Source: an uncultured Eubacteriales bacterium
GTDB taxonomy: Bacteria; Bacillota; Clostridia; Oscillospirales; Acutalibacteraceae
Direction: 5' to 3'
Length of the DNA: 8,022 bases
Assembly: GCA_900313475.1 (NCBI GenBank)
Contig: OMRJ01000099.1
Location: 1-8,022, forward strand
Shown here one piece after another: positions 1-6,060 of this stretch. Under the pieces are notes generated by a model. It made no database searches. It was not told where the DNA came from and saw only the letters and a list, made by a program, of their open reading frames with translations. The translations under genes and the position numbers were made by a program. Position 1 is the first letter of the stretch; every line of letters begins with the position of its first letter.

Positions 1-388
1 AGCTGCCCGCCGAAAAGAACATGTCCTTACCGTAAGGCTCGGAGGTTTCTCCGCACGAGTTGTGCAAAAAACGGTATTCGTGAGAATTGTATCGCAAAGT
101 AATATCAGCGGGGTAGATGTTAACATCAAGTGCTGAAACGGAGATTTTTCCGTCTTGGACGAGTGTGTAATCATTAAAAGCAAATGTGCCCGCCCTGCCG
201 ACAGCGAGCTTGTGACTGCCGGAATAAACGGAAATGGTTGAACCGAGTGTCTCGCCTATGTTCCCGCCGGAGCTTACGTTGTTGAACGTAACTTTGTTGA
301 CTGCGCCGAATGCTCCGACCTGAACAGCCTGAAACACAAACACCACACATAGGATAACGGAAAGAGCTTTTGACAGTTTTCTTTTCAT
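1..388 (-). CDS. Secreted protein of unknown function, 3' end cut off by the window edge
   Basis: Reading from the ATG at 388 toward position 1 gives 129 codons with no stop, so the gene continues past the left edge. The N-terminus is a clear Sec signal peptide: MKRK, then a hydrophobic core (about residues 8-24) and a likely cleavage near VGA-FGA (residues 24-29). The mature part seen (to residue 129) is rich in Gly, Ser, Val, Asn and Tyr, as expected for an extracellular beta-rich domain, and contains a single Cys at 112. I do not recognise the family. An AGGAG lies 9 bases before the start, which supports this start codon. It lies 70 bases downstream of another small secreted protein gene on the same strand, so the two may be co-transcribed, although a possible private promoter sits in the gap. 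Total length and function cannot be judged from this fragment. Confidence 0.8.
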   Translation of the reverse strand, partial: MKRKLSKALSVILCVVFVFQAVQVGAFGAVNKVTFNNVSSGGNIGETLGSTISVYSGSHKLAVGRAGTFAFNDYTLVQDGKISVSALDVNIYPADITLRYNSHEYRFLHNSCGETSEPYGKDMFFSAGS

Positions 389-409
389 TATTGTATTCTC
401 CTTTTTTTT

Positions 410-438
410 ATTTTAACGTATTCTTGCCTTTTTTGCAA
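410..438 (-). promoter_or_regulatory. Possible promoter for the partial secreted-protein gene
   Basis: On the minus strand TTGCAA (433-438) and TAAAAT (410-415) are separated by exactly 17 bases. The -10 matches consensus at 5 of 6 positions and the -35 at 4 of 6. It would give a very short leader, with the ribosome binding site (398-402) almost at the start of the transcript, so it is only a moderate candidate. Confidence 0.35.
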
Positions 439-458
439 TACACGTTTTTCAATGCTGC

Positions 459-863
459 TTACGGATAAGCATATGACACAACCGTTTCGGAGCCTGCGGT
501 AAACGTCACCTTAAGGCGATACGTTGCAAACGCGTTTATCAGGCGCGTTTCTTCCATTGACAAAGAGTATCCCGAACCTGTGTCTGTGTATGTTTCAATC
601 GTTTTGTAAACATCGCTTTTGAGCTTTTGAAGCTCCATTGTAATTTTCAACGATGCAGAAACCTGCGACCGTAACGATGCCTTCATCGTCGCGTTAAGCC
701 CTGAAATAGTCAGAGAACAGCTTTTAGAGGCGATAACCGCATATCTCGGTGTATAGTTTTCGACAGTTTCCTTTGATGTTTCCTGCGCGCCGACCGTTAC
801 ACAGCCGATAAAGCACATAATAAGAGCCATGACGATGCAGATAACTGCTTTTGTTGTTTTCAT
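459..863 (-). CDS. Small secreted protein, resembles the DUF6147-type clostridial family
   Basis: The product is 134 residues. A Sec signal peptide covers about residues 1-26 (MKTTK, hydrophobic core, VGA before QE). The mature part has a pattern I associate with DUF6147-type secreted proteins: TPRYAVI, a Ser/Thr-rich strand SLTISGLNATMKASL (50-64), LQK (78-80), then YRLKVTFTAG (115-124) and a Tyr-rich end. This suggests a compact beta-sandwich, but the family assignment is from memory of the pattern and is uncertain. FIGC (18-21) is a weak lipobox-like string, so a lipoprotein is possible though less likely. I chose the ATG at 863 because AAAGGTG lies 9 bases upstream; an in-frame GTG at 875 overlaps that site. 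The gene follows the anti-sigma-like gene after 143 bases with no clear terminator between, so it could be a target or co-transcribed partner of the sigma system. Confidence 0.8.
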   Translation of the reverse strand: MKTTKAVICIVMALIMCFIGCVTVGAQETSKETVENYTPRYAVIASKSCSLTISGLNATMKASLRSQVSASLKITMELQKLKSDVYKTIETYTDTGSGYSLSMEETRLINAFATYRLKVTFTAGSETVVSYAYP

Positions 864-872
864 GTTAAACAA

Positions 873-880
873 CACCTTTC
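873..880 (-). promoter_or_regulatory. Ribosome binding site fixing the start at 863
   Basis: GAAAGGTG on the minus strand ends 9 bases before the ATG at 863. It overlaps the alternative in-frame GTG (875-873), which argues against that upstream start. Confidence 0.6.
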
Positions 881-1006
881 ATTAATGTTTTGAGAGAACC
901 CCTCTGTATATACATGTCAAAATCGCGGACTTTTTACAGAAAAATCTGAACAAAAAAAAGTAATTCTGCACATTGCACAATTTTCAGTCCCGGTTTTTAT
1001 GCACTG

Positions 1007-1693
1007 TTACTTTGCGGAGAGAGCTATTTTCATCAAAGAATCCAAATCAATATTTCCGAAAACAGAGTAAAGATTCTTATCATACTCCCATATTATGTTA
1101 AAAAAAGATTCTTCGCCGCCTGCAATTATATATTCCGTGCCGTTAATTTCTTTTCTTTCAAGCCGGCCGTGTTCATTATCAACATCTATTGACTCATAAA
1201 CGGAATCCTTGCTGATAATAATAACTTTATCATCTCTGCGGTATTCATACAAAACACTGTACGCTGTTTTGTCTTCTTTTGCCAAATCAAAGCCGTCCGG
1301 AACGCCGTCAAAGGTAAGCCCGCCGACTTTTCTCAGACCTTTTTGCTTATCAAAAAAGATAGAGTAATGATCCGAAAATGAGATTATTTCGGTTTTTCGA
1401 AGCGTGTAAGCCGTCGCCATTATTGCCAGCAGCAGAATGAAAATTGCGGCGATAAGGAGAACGGTAATTTTTTTGTGTGATATCGCTTTTTTTGAATCTG
1501 CCGCACCCACAATGCCGTTAACGGAATTGCGGTATTCGTCCGCCGTCAAAGCATAACGTTTGGCGCTGTCCATTCGCAGGAGCATATCGGCGCACTCGGA
1601 GATGATTTCCGTGTCCGCATTTTCATACCCTTTTTCTGTTTCGCTGTCTAAAATCCGATTCAGTCTTTTTTCGAGTTTAATTAAATTTGACAT
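1007..1693 (-). CDS. Membrane-anchored DUF4367-like protein, probable anti-sigma factor
   Basis: The product is 228 residues. An N-terminal, charged, helical cytoplasmic region (1-75) is followed by one hydrophobic membrane segment (about 77-96, VLLIAAIFILLLAIMATAY) and an outer domain (100-228). The C-terminal part (about 185-225) has the DUF4367-type pattern: NGTEYII, then FFNIIWEYDKNLYSVFG and a closing DLDSLMKIA. Such one-pass proteins coded just after an ECF sigma factor in clostridia commonly act as anti-sigma factors: the inner part holds the sigma factor and the outer part senses envelope signals. No HxxxCxxC zinc anti-sigma motif is seen, so binding would rely on another fold. GGAGG lies 8 bases before the ATG. 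The gene starts 41 bases after the sigma factor stop, with no terminator between, which supports one operon. The anti-sigma role is inferred from context and architecture. Confidence 0.8.
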   Translation of the reverse strand: MSNLIKLEKRLNRILDSETEKGYENADTEIISECADMLLRMDSAKRYALTADEYRNSVNGIVGAADSKKAISHKKITVLLIAAIFILLLAIMATAYTLRKTEIISFSDHYSIFFDKQKGLRKVGGLTFDGVPDGFDLAKEDKTAYSVLYEYRRDDKVIIISKDSVYESIDVDNEHGRLERKEINGTEYIIAGGEESFFNIIWEYDKNLYSVFGNIDLDSLMKIALSAK

Positions 1694-1734
1694 ATTATCG
1701 CCTCCTATTTATATATGTCGATTTTCACGCTTTT

Positions 1735-2286
1735 TTACATGACGGAACGAAAAATCTTAAATGAAATAACAAGAAACAGGAAATATGTGTCTTTATAAAG
1801 TGTTTTTGCCTTCTTTTTCAGTCTGCTTTTTCGCGTATATGCGGCACTTTCCGATATGCCGTTTTCTTCGGCAAATACTCTGACGTCCTTCTTTTTCAAA
1901 AACAGCTCGATGAACGCCTCCTTTTCTTCGGGTGTGAGCAGCGCCAAAATGCGCTTCTGCACCTCGCTGAACATATCGCAGTCTTCGGGAAGCGTTCCGC
2001 CTGAGGGACAATAGGGATATTCATCCGCTTCGTCGATGCTGACAAAAAATTTTTCGGTTTCCTGTTTTCTGAAGTATTCTTTTATTTTGTTGGCGCAGAC
2101 GCAGATAAGCCATGCGCAGATGTTGCCGTCGTTAAGCTTTTCCTGCTTCTCGATAAATGTAATAAAAGTCTCCTGCGTTATTTCGAGTGCAATATCTTTG
2201 TCTCGTGTCTTTGCAAATGCAAACTTGTAGACATCTGTATAATAACGCTCCGCAATCATTTTGATTCTCTTTTTTGAAATTGACAT
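1735..2286 (-). CDS. ECF-like sigma-70 family RNA polymerase sigma factor
   Basis: The product is 183 residues. Region 2 covers about residues 10-75 and shows the usual core-binding and -10-binding pattern: YYTDVYKFAFAKT, DIALEITQETF (31-41) and AWLICVCANKIKEYFRK (58-74). An acidic linker (84-103) leads to region 4 (about 108-163), with LTPEEKEAF and a helix-turn-helix around DVRVFAEENGISESAAYTRK (134-153), which would read the -35 element. No region 1.1 or 3 is present, as in ECF (group 4) sigma factors. The protein would direct RNA polymerase to a small regulon, probably including envelope or secreted proteins, under control of the membrane protein coded next. An odd feature is a hydrophobic tail (about 167-183, TYFLFLVISFKIF) after region 4, where ECF proteins usually end. 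GGGAGA lies upstream of the ATG, and a near-consensus promoter lies about 55 bases ahead. Confidence 0.88.
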   Translation of the reverse strand: MSISKKRIKMIAERYYTDVYKFAFAKTRDKDIALEITQETFITFIEKQEKLNDGNICAWLICVCANKIKEYFRKQETEKFFVSIDEADEYPYCPSGGTLPEDCDMFSEVQKRILALLTPEEKEAFIELFLKKKDVRVFAEENGISESAAYTRKSRLKKKAKTLYKDTYFLFLVISFKIFRSVM

Positions 2287-2340
2287 ACATATTCTCCCAT
2301 ATCACGAACGCATCCGCTTTATTCCGATGTTTTCGGGTAT

Positions 2341-2369
2341 ATTTTACAATGTTCATTCTTTTTTGTCCA
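2341..2369 (-). promoter_or_regulatory. SigA-like promoter of the sigma factor operon
   Basis: On the minus strand TGGACA (2364-2369) and TAAAAT (2341-2346) are separated by 17 bases. Each hexamer differs from consensus by one base. The site lies about 55 bases before the sigma factor start, suggesting housekeeping transcription; I could not identify an ECF-type promoter here. Confidence 0.65.
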
Positions 2370-2441
2370 TTGACAGAACAAACAATAATTGTGTTTTTTG
2401 TTTGTTGAACTGCCCGACAGCACCCAAGCCGTTTTTTTTGC

Positions 2442-2472
2442 AAAAAAAAGACACAGCCGAAAAAGCCGTGTC
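2442..2472 (-). terminator. Rho-independent terminator of the Cys-rich secreted protein gene
   Basis: In minus-strand RNA, GACACGGC (2472-2465) pairs with GCUGUGUC (2457-2450) through 8 base pairs including one G-U, around a 7-base loop, followed at once by eight U (2449-2442). It lies 20 bases after the stop codon at 2493 and separates this gene from the sigma factor promoter. Confidence 0.88.
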
Positions 2473-2492
2473 CGATCGTTTCATTTTTTTTG

Positions 2493-2954
2493 TTATTTGA
2501 AAATATAAGCGAACCACTCTCTAATAGCCTTGAAAAGCGCCTTGAACCAGTCAAACGGTGAAAAAACTGTTTCGACCTTCACCTTTGCGCCGCATTTATC
2601 GCATTTGCCGTCGGAGTTTTTGTCAACATGGTCGAGCACCGAAACGGTTTTTGTCTCATATCCGTTGCAGCGAGAACAGACGCGCTGCATAAGACCTTCT
2701 TCGGTGCAGCTGGCTTCTTTCACCGTCTCCCACTGACCGTAGCTGTGACCGAGGGGATCGGTGTAGTTGTCGTAATAAAAGCTGCCGCACTTGCCGCAGG
2801 TGTGAAGCGTGTAACCGCGCGTCGCACAACCGGGCGCAACGACCGTAACGGTGTATTCATGAGTACATTCGGCTGTGTCATCCGCGAAAGCGAACACAGC
2901 AAAAGGACACATGAGAAGACATGCGCATAGAATAACCGACAGTATTTTTTTCAT
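2493..2954 (-). CDS. Small secreted Cys-rich protein with three CxxC knuckles
   Basis: The product is 153 residues. A Sec signal peptide covers about 1-24 (MKKILSV, hydrophobic core, FAFA before DD). Two related repeats follow, about 30-73 and 74-109. Each has a Cys, then about 7-9 residues to a Gly-leucine/tyrosine stretch, then CxxC (CGKC 53-56 and CSRC 93-96), and ends near a GH or DH. Such repeats occur in many clostridial surface proteins, often next to larger domains. A third knuckle, CDKC (118-121), sits in an Asp/Asn-rich DKNSDGKCDKCG string. The knuckles could bind zinc or form disulfides. The C-terminus (134-153) is a Trp/Phe/Lys-rich amphipathic helix, which may touch the membrane or wall. 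I chose the ATG at 2954 because GGAGG lies upstream and the promoter at 3022-3050 lies inside the longer reading frame. The function is unknown. Confidence 0.82.
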   Translation of the reverse strand: MKKILSVILCACLLMCPFAVFAFADDTAECTHEYTVTVVAPGCATRGYTLHTCGKCGSFYYDNYTDPLGHSYGQWETVKEASCTEEGLMQRVCSRCNGYETKTVSVLDHVDKNSDGKCDKCGAKVKVETVFSPFDWFKALFKAIREWFAYIFK

Positions 2955-2961
2955 ACAAAAC

Positions 2962-2967
2962 GCCTCC
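2962..2967 (-). promoter_or_regulatory. Ribosome binding site fixing the start at 2954
   Basis: GGAGGC on the minus strand lies 7 bases before the ATG at 2954. No comparable site precedes the longer in-frame start near 3050. Confidence 0.65.
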
Positions 2968-3021
2968 GTTTTCGGATTATTTACGTCGCTTTCCCAAAGG
3001 AATGACCGTATTATCAGTTTC

Positions 3022-3050
3022 ATGATATCACACGGCGGAAAAATAGTCAA
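3022..3050 (-). promoter_or_regulatory. Near-consensus promoter of the Cys-rich secreted protein gene
   Basis: On the minus strand TTGACT (3045-3050) and TATCAT (3022-3027) are separated by 17 bases, each one base off consensus. It begins only 6 bases past the galT stop codon. I see no terminator between galT and this promoter, so the gene may receive both its own transcription and read-through from galT. Confidence 0.72.
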
Positions 3051-3056
3051 GCCGAA

Positions 3057-4544
3057 TTATACGCTTTCAACGAATCTGTCAAACGCGGCACGCCCCTTGT
3101 CGGTACGCTTATACACACCTGCGTGCTCCAGCACGGTTTCAAACACTCTGCCTACCTCGCGTTTCACTGTGTCGGAAACGTTTTCGGCATTGATTCCGTC
3201 GCCGTATTCCGCTCTGATGCCGTTCGCCCAATCTGCATGCTTTTCGGTAAGCTCGTCATCGAAGGCGGAGCCGTCGAGCAGCTTTGCCTCAACCGCTTTC
3301 AGCTCCTTGTCGAGACGCGCGGGCAGCACTGCAAGTCCCATTACCTCTATAAGTCCGATGTTTTCTTTCTTTATATGGTGAAGCTCCGCGTGCGGGTGAA
3401 ACACGCCGAGAGGATGCTCGTCCGTTGTAATGTTGTTGCGAAGCACGAGGTCAAGCTCAAACTTTTCGCCTCTGCGACGGGCAATGGGCGTCACGGTATT
3501 GTGCTTTACGCCGTCCGTCTCCGCAAAAATGAAAGCGGAAGCATCCGAATAGCCGCGCCACGCGGTGAGTATCTTATCGGCAAGCTCAACGAGAGCATCG
3601 GGTTCAACCGATGTAAGACGTATCGTGGACATCGGCCATGCGACGATGCCCGCATCGACATTGTCAAAACCGGCAAAATGCAGTTTTTTCTCAATGGGAG
3701 CGCGTTCCATAGGGAACTCATAGTGACCGCCCTGGAAATGCTCGTGGCTCAAAATCGAGCCGCCGACAATGGGCAGATCGGCATTTGAACCTACAAAGTA
3801 GTGCGGAAACGCGCCCACAAAGCTCAAAAGCTTTGCAAAAGCAGCGCGGTCTATCTTCATCGGTGTGTGCCGTGAATTAAATACGATGCAGTGCTCATTA
3901 TAATAGACGTACGGGGAATACTGCATGAACCAGCTTTCGCCGCAGACAGAGATCGGCATCACCCGGTGGTTCTGGCGCGCGGGAAAATCGAGACGTCCCG
4001 CGTAACCCTCGCTCTCGCGGCAAAGCAGACACTTCGGATAGCCTGTCTGAGGCATTTTTTTTGCCGCCGCAATCTCTTTGGGATCCTTTTCGGGCTTCGA
4101 CAGATTTACGGTTATGTCGAGATCGCCGTATTTGCCGTTGTATTTCCATTTAAGTATCTTCGCAATGCGGTCGGTGCGAATGTAGTTCGTGTCCCTGCTG
4201 AAAGAATAATACCAGTCGGTCGCTTTTTTTACGTCCTCCGACTTGAGCGCAAAAAAGTGCTTCTGCACCTCAGACGGGCGCGGCGTTATGACCCCCGTAA
4301 GAGCGGTGTCAAACAAATCGCGTTCCGTTACCGTGTCGGGAATAATTCCCTTTTCGACGGCGAAATCACAGAGCCTGCCGAGGATATCGCAGAGCGGTGC
4401 ATCGGCTGCGGGCGCGTCAAAATCGGCACCGCTTTCATGCAGCAGATTTATAAGACCGTTGGTGCAGTATACCCTGTCAGCCTCCTCAATCAGCCCCTTT
4501 TCAAGTCCGTAGGCAACAAGCGCGTTTATGTAAGAATTTATCAT
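3057..4544 (-). CDS. galT: UDP-glucose--hexose-1-phosphate uridylyltransferase, class II GalT
   Basis: The product is 495 residues, the usual length for the Firmicutes-type (class II) enzyme. GalT moves UMP from UDP-glucose to galactose-1-phosphate in the Leloir pathway, giving UDP-galactose and glucose-1-phosphate in the cytoplasm. The N-terminal part (about 1-160) is the class II-specific region, with KWKYNGKYGDLDITVNLSKPEKDP (132-155) typical of the family. Visible core motifs are PKCLLC (170-175), NEHCIVFNSRHTPM (216-229), GGSILSHEHFQGG (261-273), whose HEH is the equivalent of the HPH catalytic motif, with His267 or His269 as the candidate uridylylated residue, and HPHAELHHIKKENIGLIEVMG (383-403). 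GGAGG lies just before the ATG at 4544, behind a short leader. The gene diverges from an alpha-L-fucosidase gene across 150 bases, and no galK or galE is in the window. The call is firm. Confidence 0.96.
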   Translation of the reverse strand: MINSYINALVAYGLEKGLIEEADRVYCTNGLINLLHESGADFDAPAADAPLCDILGRLCDFAVEKGIIPDTVTERDLFDTALTGVITPRPSEVQKHFFALKSEDVKKATDWYYSFSRDTNYIRTDRIAKILKWKYNGKYGDLDITVNLSKPEKDPKEIAAAKKMPQTGYPKCLLCRESEGYAGRLDFPARQNHRVMPISVCGESWFMQYSPYVYYNEHCIVFNSRHTPMKIDRAAFAKLLSFVGAFPHYFVGSNADLPIVGGSILSHEHFQGGHYEFPMERAPIEKKLHFAGFDNVDAGIVAWPMSTIRLTSVEPDALVELADKILTAWRGYSDASAFIFAETDGVKHNTVTPIARRRGEKFELDLVLRNNITTDEHPLGVFHPHAELHHIKKENIGLIEVMGLAVLPARLDKELKAVEAKLLDGSAFDDELTEKHADWANGIRAEYGDGINAENVSDTVKREVGRVFETVLEHAGVYKRTDKGRAAFDRFVESV

Positions 4545-4567
4545 TTACATATCCTCCTTCTGACATA

Positions 4568-4596
4568 AGTATAGCGCGTTTTCGGATAAAGTTCAA
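4568..4596 (-). promoter_or_regulatory. galT promoter
   Basis: On the minus strand TTGAAC (4591-4596) and TATACT (4568-4573) are separated by 17 bases (4 of 6 and 5 of 6 matches). The predicted transcript start is about 17 bases before the ATG, so the leader holds little more than the ribosome binding site. Confidence 0.6.
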
Positions 4597-4625
4597 CAAA
4601 GAGAGATAATAAAATCAAAAAAATA

Positions 4626-4654
4626 TTTACACACAGACGAAAATATAATACAAT
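4626..4654 (+). promoter_or_regulatory. Fucosidase operon promoter
   Basis: TTTACA (4626-4631) and TACAAT (4649-4654) are separated by 17 bases, each one base off consensus. It lies about 40 bases before the fucosidase start and only 29 bases from the -35 of the divergent galT promoter, so a regulator bound between them could control both genes. I see no strong dyad in that gap. Confidence 0.65.
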
Positions 4655-4694
4655 ATTATCCGCACAACAAAATTTCATGTAACGGGAGAATTAT

Positions 4695-5987
4695 ATGCTG
4701 TACGAGAACAATTGGGAATCTCTTAACTCACGCCCCGTGCCGGAGTGGTTCGGTGACGCAAAATTCGGAATTTTTATTCACTTCGGGCTGTATTCCGTTC
4801 CGTCGTTTACCGAGAACGGTCAGTATGCGGAGTGGTACATGATGCAGCTGAAGGACGGAAACAAGGCAGTGAAGGATTATCACAACCGCGTGTACGGCGA
4901 AAGCTTCAGGTATGAGGATTTTGTTTCGGGCTTCAAATGCGAGCTTTTCGACGCGGACAGATGGGCAAAGCTCTTTCGGGACGCCGGCGCAAAATACATA
5001 AACATCACATCAAAGCACCACGACGGCTTCTGCCTTTGGAAATCGGACTACGCGTGGAACTGGAACAGCGTGGATGCAGGTCCGCACATCGACTTTTTGG
5101 CAGAGCTTAAGCGCGCGCTTGCCGAAACGGACGTAAAATTCGGCGTCTATCACTCGGTATATGAGTGGTTCAACCCGCTCTACCTCAAAAATCCCGAAGA
5201 ATACGCCGTCAAGCACCTTCACCCGATGCTCAAGGAGCTTATAACAAAATACGAGCCGGCGACGCTGTTCACCGACGGCGAGTGGGATCATGACAGCCGC
5301 GTGTGGCACTCCACGGAGTTTTTACAGTGGCTCTACAACGAAAGTCCCGTTAAGGAGACAATAGTCCCGAATGACCGCTGGGGCAAAGAGACTCGCGGCA
5401 GGCTCGGCGGCAATTTTACCACCGAATACGGCATCATCGACAACGGCAGAAAAATAGAGGATGTGGAGCTTGACCGTCCGTTTGAGGAATGCCGTGGCAT
5501 CGGCAAAAGCTTCGGGCTTAACAGGATAGAGGGAGTCGAAGATTATATGTCCGCAAAAGAGCTTATTGAAACCCTCTGCTCTCTTGTATCGAAGGGCGGA
5601 AACTTCCTCCTGAACGTAGGTCCTGCGGCAGACGGAACAATCCCCGTCATCATGGAGGAGCGCCTTTTGCAGATGGGCAAATGGCTTAAAGTTAACGGTG
5701 AGGCGATCTACGCTACGCGTGTATACACCAAAAAGCAGACCGACGGCGTTTACTACACACAGTCAAAGGACGGCTCAAAAATTTACGCGATACTGAACAA
5801 GTTCCCGTTCGGCGACATAACACTCACCGAAGTCCCCTATTCGCCCGACATAAAGGCTCGCCTTCTTTCTCATTCCGCTCCCATTACCGTGTCGGACGAC
5901 AACGGCAGAGTGCGCCTTTCATTCCCCGCGATAAACCCGGACGAAATGAAATGCAAATACCTTTACGCAGTTGAACTGACAAAATAA
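4695..5987 (+). CDS. Alpha-L-fucosidase, glycoside hydrolase family 29, cytoplasmic
   Basis: The product is 430 residues with no signal peptide, so it probably acts on fucosylated oligosaccharides after uptake. The N-terminal (beta/alpha)8-type barrel (about 10-335) carries family 29 landmarks: WFGDAKFGIFIHFGLYSVP (18-36), the fucose-pocket string TSKHHDGF (105-112), and TDGEW (193-197), where Asp194 is the expected catalytic nucleophile. FEECRGIGKSFGLNR (263-277) and the closing GGNFLLNVGPAADG (301-314) follow. The GIGxSFGxNR form is closer to what I recall of the broad-substrate (GH29-A-like) subfamily; Glu264 or Glu265 are acid/base candidates, but this is not settled from sequence alone. 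The last 90 residues (340-430) look like a small beta domain. GGGAGA lies 5 bases before the ATG. It is followed by a small membrane-protein gene, and diverges from galT, consistent with use of mucin- or milk-type glycans. Confidence 0.94.
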   Translation: MLYENNWESLNSRPVPEWFGDAKFGIFIHFGLYSVPSFTENGQYAEWYMMQLKDGNKAVKDYHNRVYGESFRYEDFVSGFKCELFDADRWAKLFRDAGAKYINITSKHHDGFCLWKSDYAWNWNSVDAGPHIDFLAELKRALAETDVKFGVYHSVYEWFNPLYLKNPEEYAVKHLHPMLKELITKYEPATLFTDGEWDHDSRVWHSTEFLQWLYNESPVKETIVPNDRWGKETRGRLGGNFTTEYGIIDNGRKIEDVELDRPFEECRGIGKSFGLNRIEGVEDYMSAKELIETLCSLVSKGGNFLLNVGPAADGTIPVIMEERLLQMGKWLKVNGEAIYATRVYTKKQTDGVYYTQSKDGSKIYAILNKFPFGDITLTEVPYSPDIKARLLSHSAPITVSDDNGRVRLSFPAINPDEMKCKYLYAVELTK

Positions 5988-6006
5988 ATCTTATTACTGT
6001 TTAAAA

Positions 6007-6040
6007 CGGGGAGTGCTTACTCTGCGGCTTTCACTCCCCG
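6007..6040. repeat. Perfect 9-bp inverted repeat (hairpin) between fucosidase and membrane protein genes
   Basis: CGGGGAGTG (6007-6015) and CACTCCCCG (6032-6040) are perfect complements around a 16-base loop. On the plus strand it is followed by A-rich sequence, not U, so it is not a normal plus-strand terminator. On the minus strand it is followed by TTTTAAAC, a weak U-tract. It ends 8 bases before the ribosome binding site (6049-6052) of the next gene. Confidence 0.8.
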
Positions 6041-6048
6041 AAAAATAC

Positions 6049-6052
6049 GGAG
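6049..6052 (+). promoter_or_regulatory. Ribosome binding site fixing the start at 6061
   Basis: GGAG ends 8 bases before the ATG at 6061. The upstream in-frame GTG (6013) lies inside the hairpin arm with its G-rich string directly abutting it, an unsuitable spacing. Confidence 0.55.
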
Positions 6053-6060
6053 AAAAGCTT

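Noticed and set aside
2132..2554. 140-residue minus-strand reading frame overlapping the sigma factor start
   Set aside because: It runs across the terminator at 2442-2472, the sigma promoter and into the sigma gene in another frame. The sigma factor has family motifs and a ribosome binding site; this frame has neither.
3000..3035. Imperfect hairpin after galT (CCGTGTGAT with ATAATACGG) as a terminator
   Set aside because: It has two mismatches and no U-run follows, so I do not call it a terminator.
2955..3050. Longer start for the Cys-rich secreted protein
   Set aside because: The extension would bury the signal peptide and contains the promoter; the GGAGG-backed ATG at 2954 is clearly better.
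3123..4568. Two long plus-strand reading frames (221 and 225 residues) opposite galT
   Set aside because: They are antisense to a fully convincing galT, have no good ribosome binding site, and their translations are low-complexity, with no domain pattern. They are explained by galT codon bias.
6013..6060. Longer start (GTG) for the small membrane protein
   Set aside because: The GTG is inside a 9-bp hairpin and its upstream G-rich string directly abuts it. The ATG at 6061 has GGAG at good spacing.
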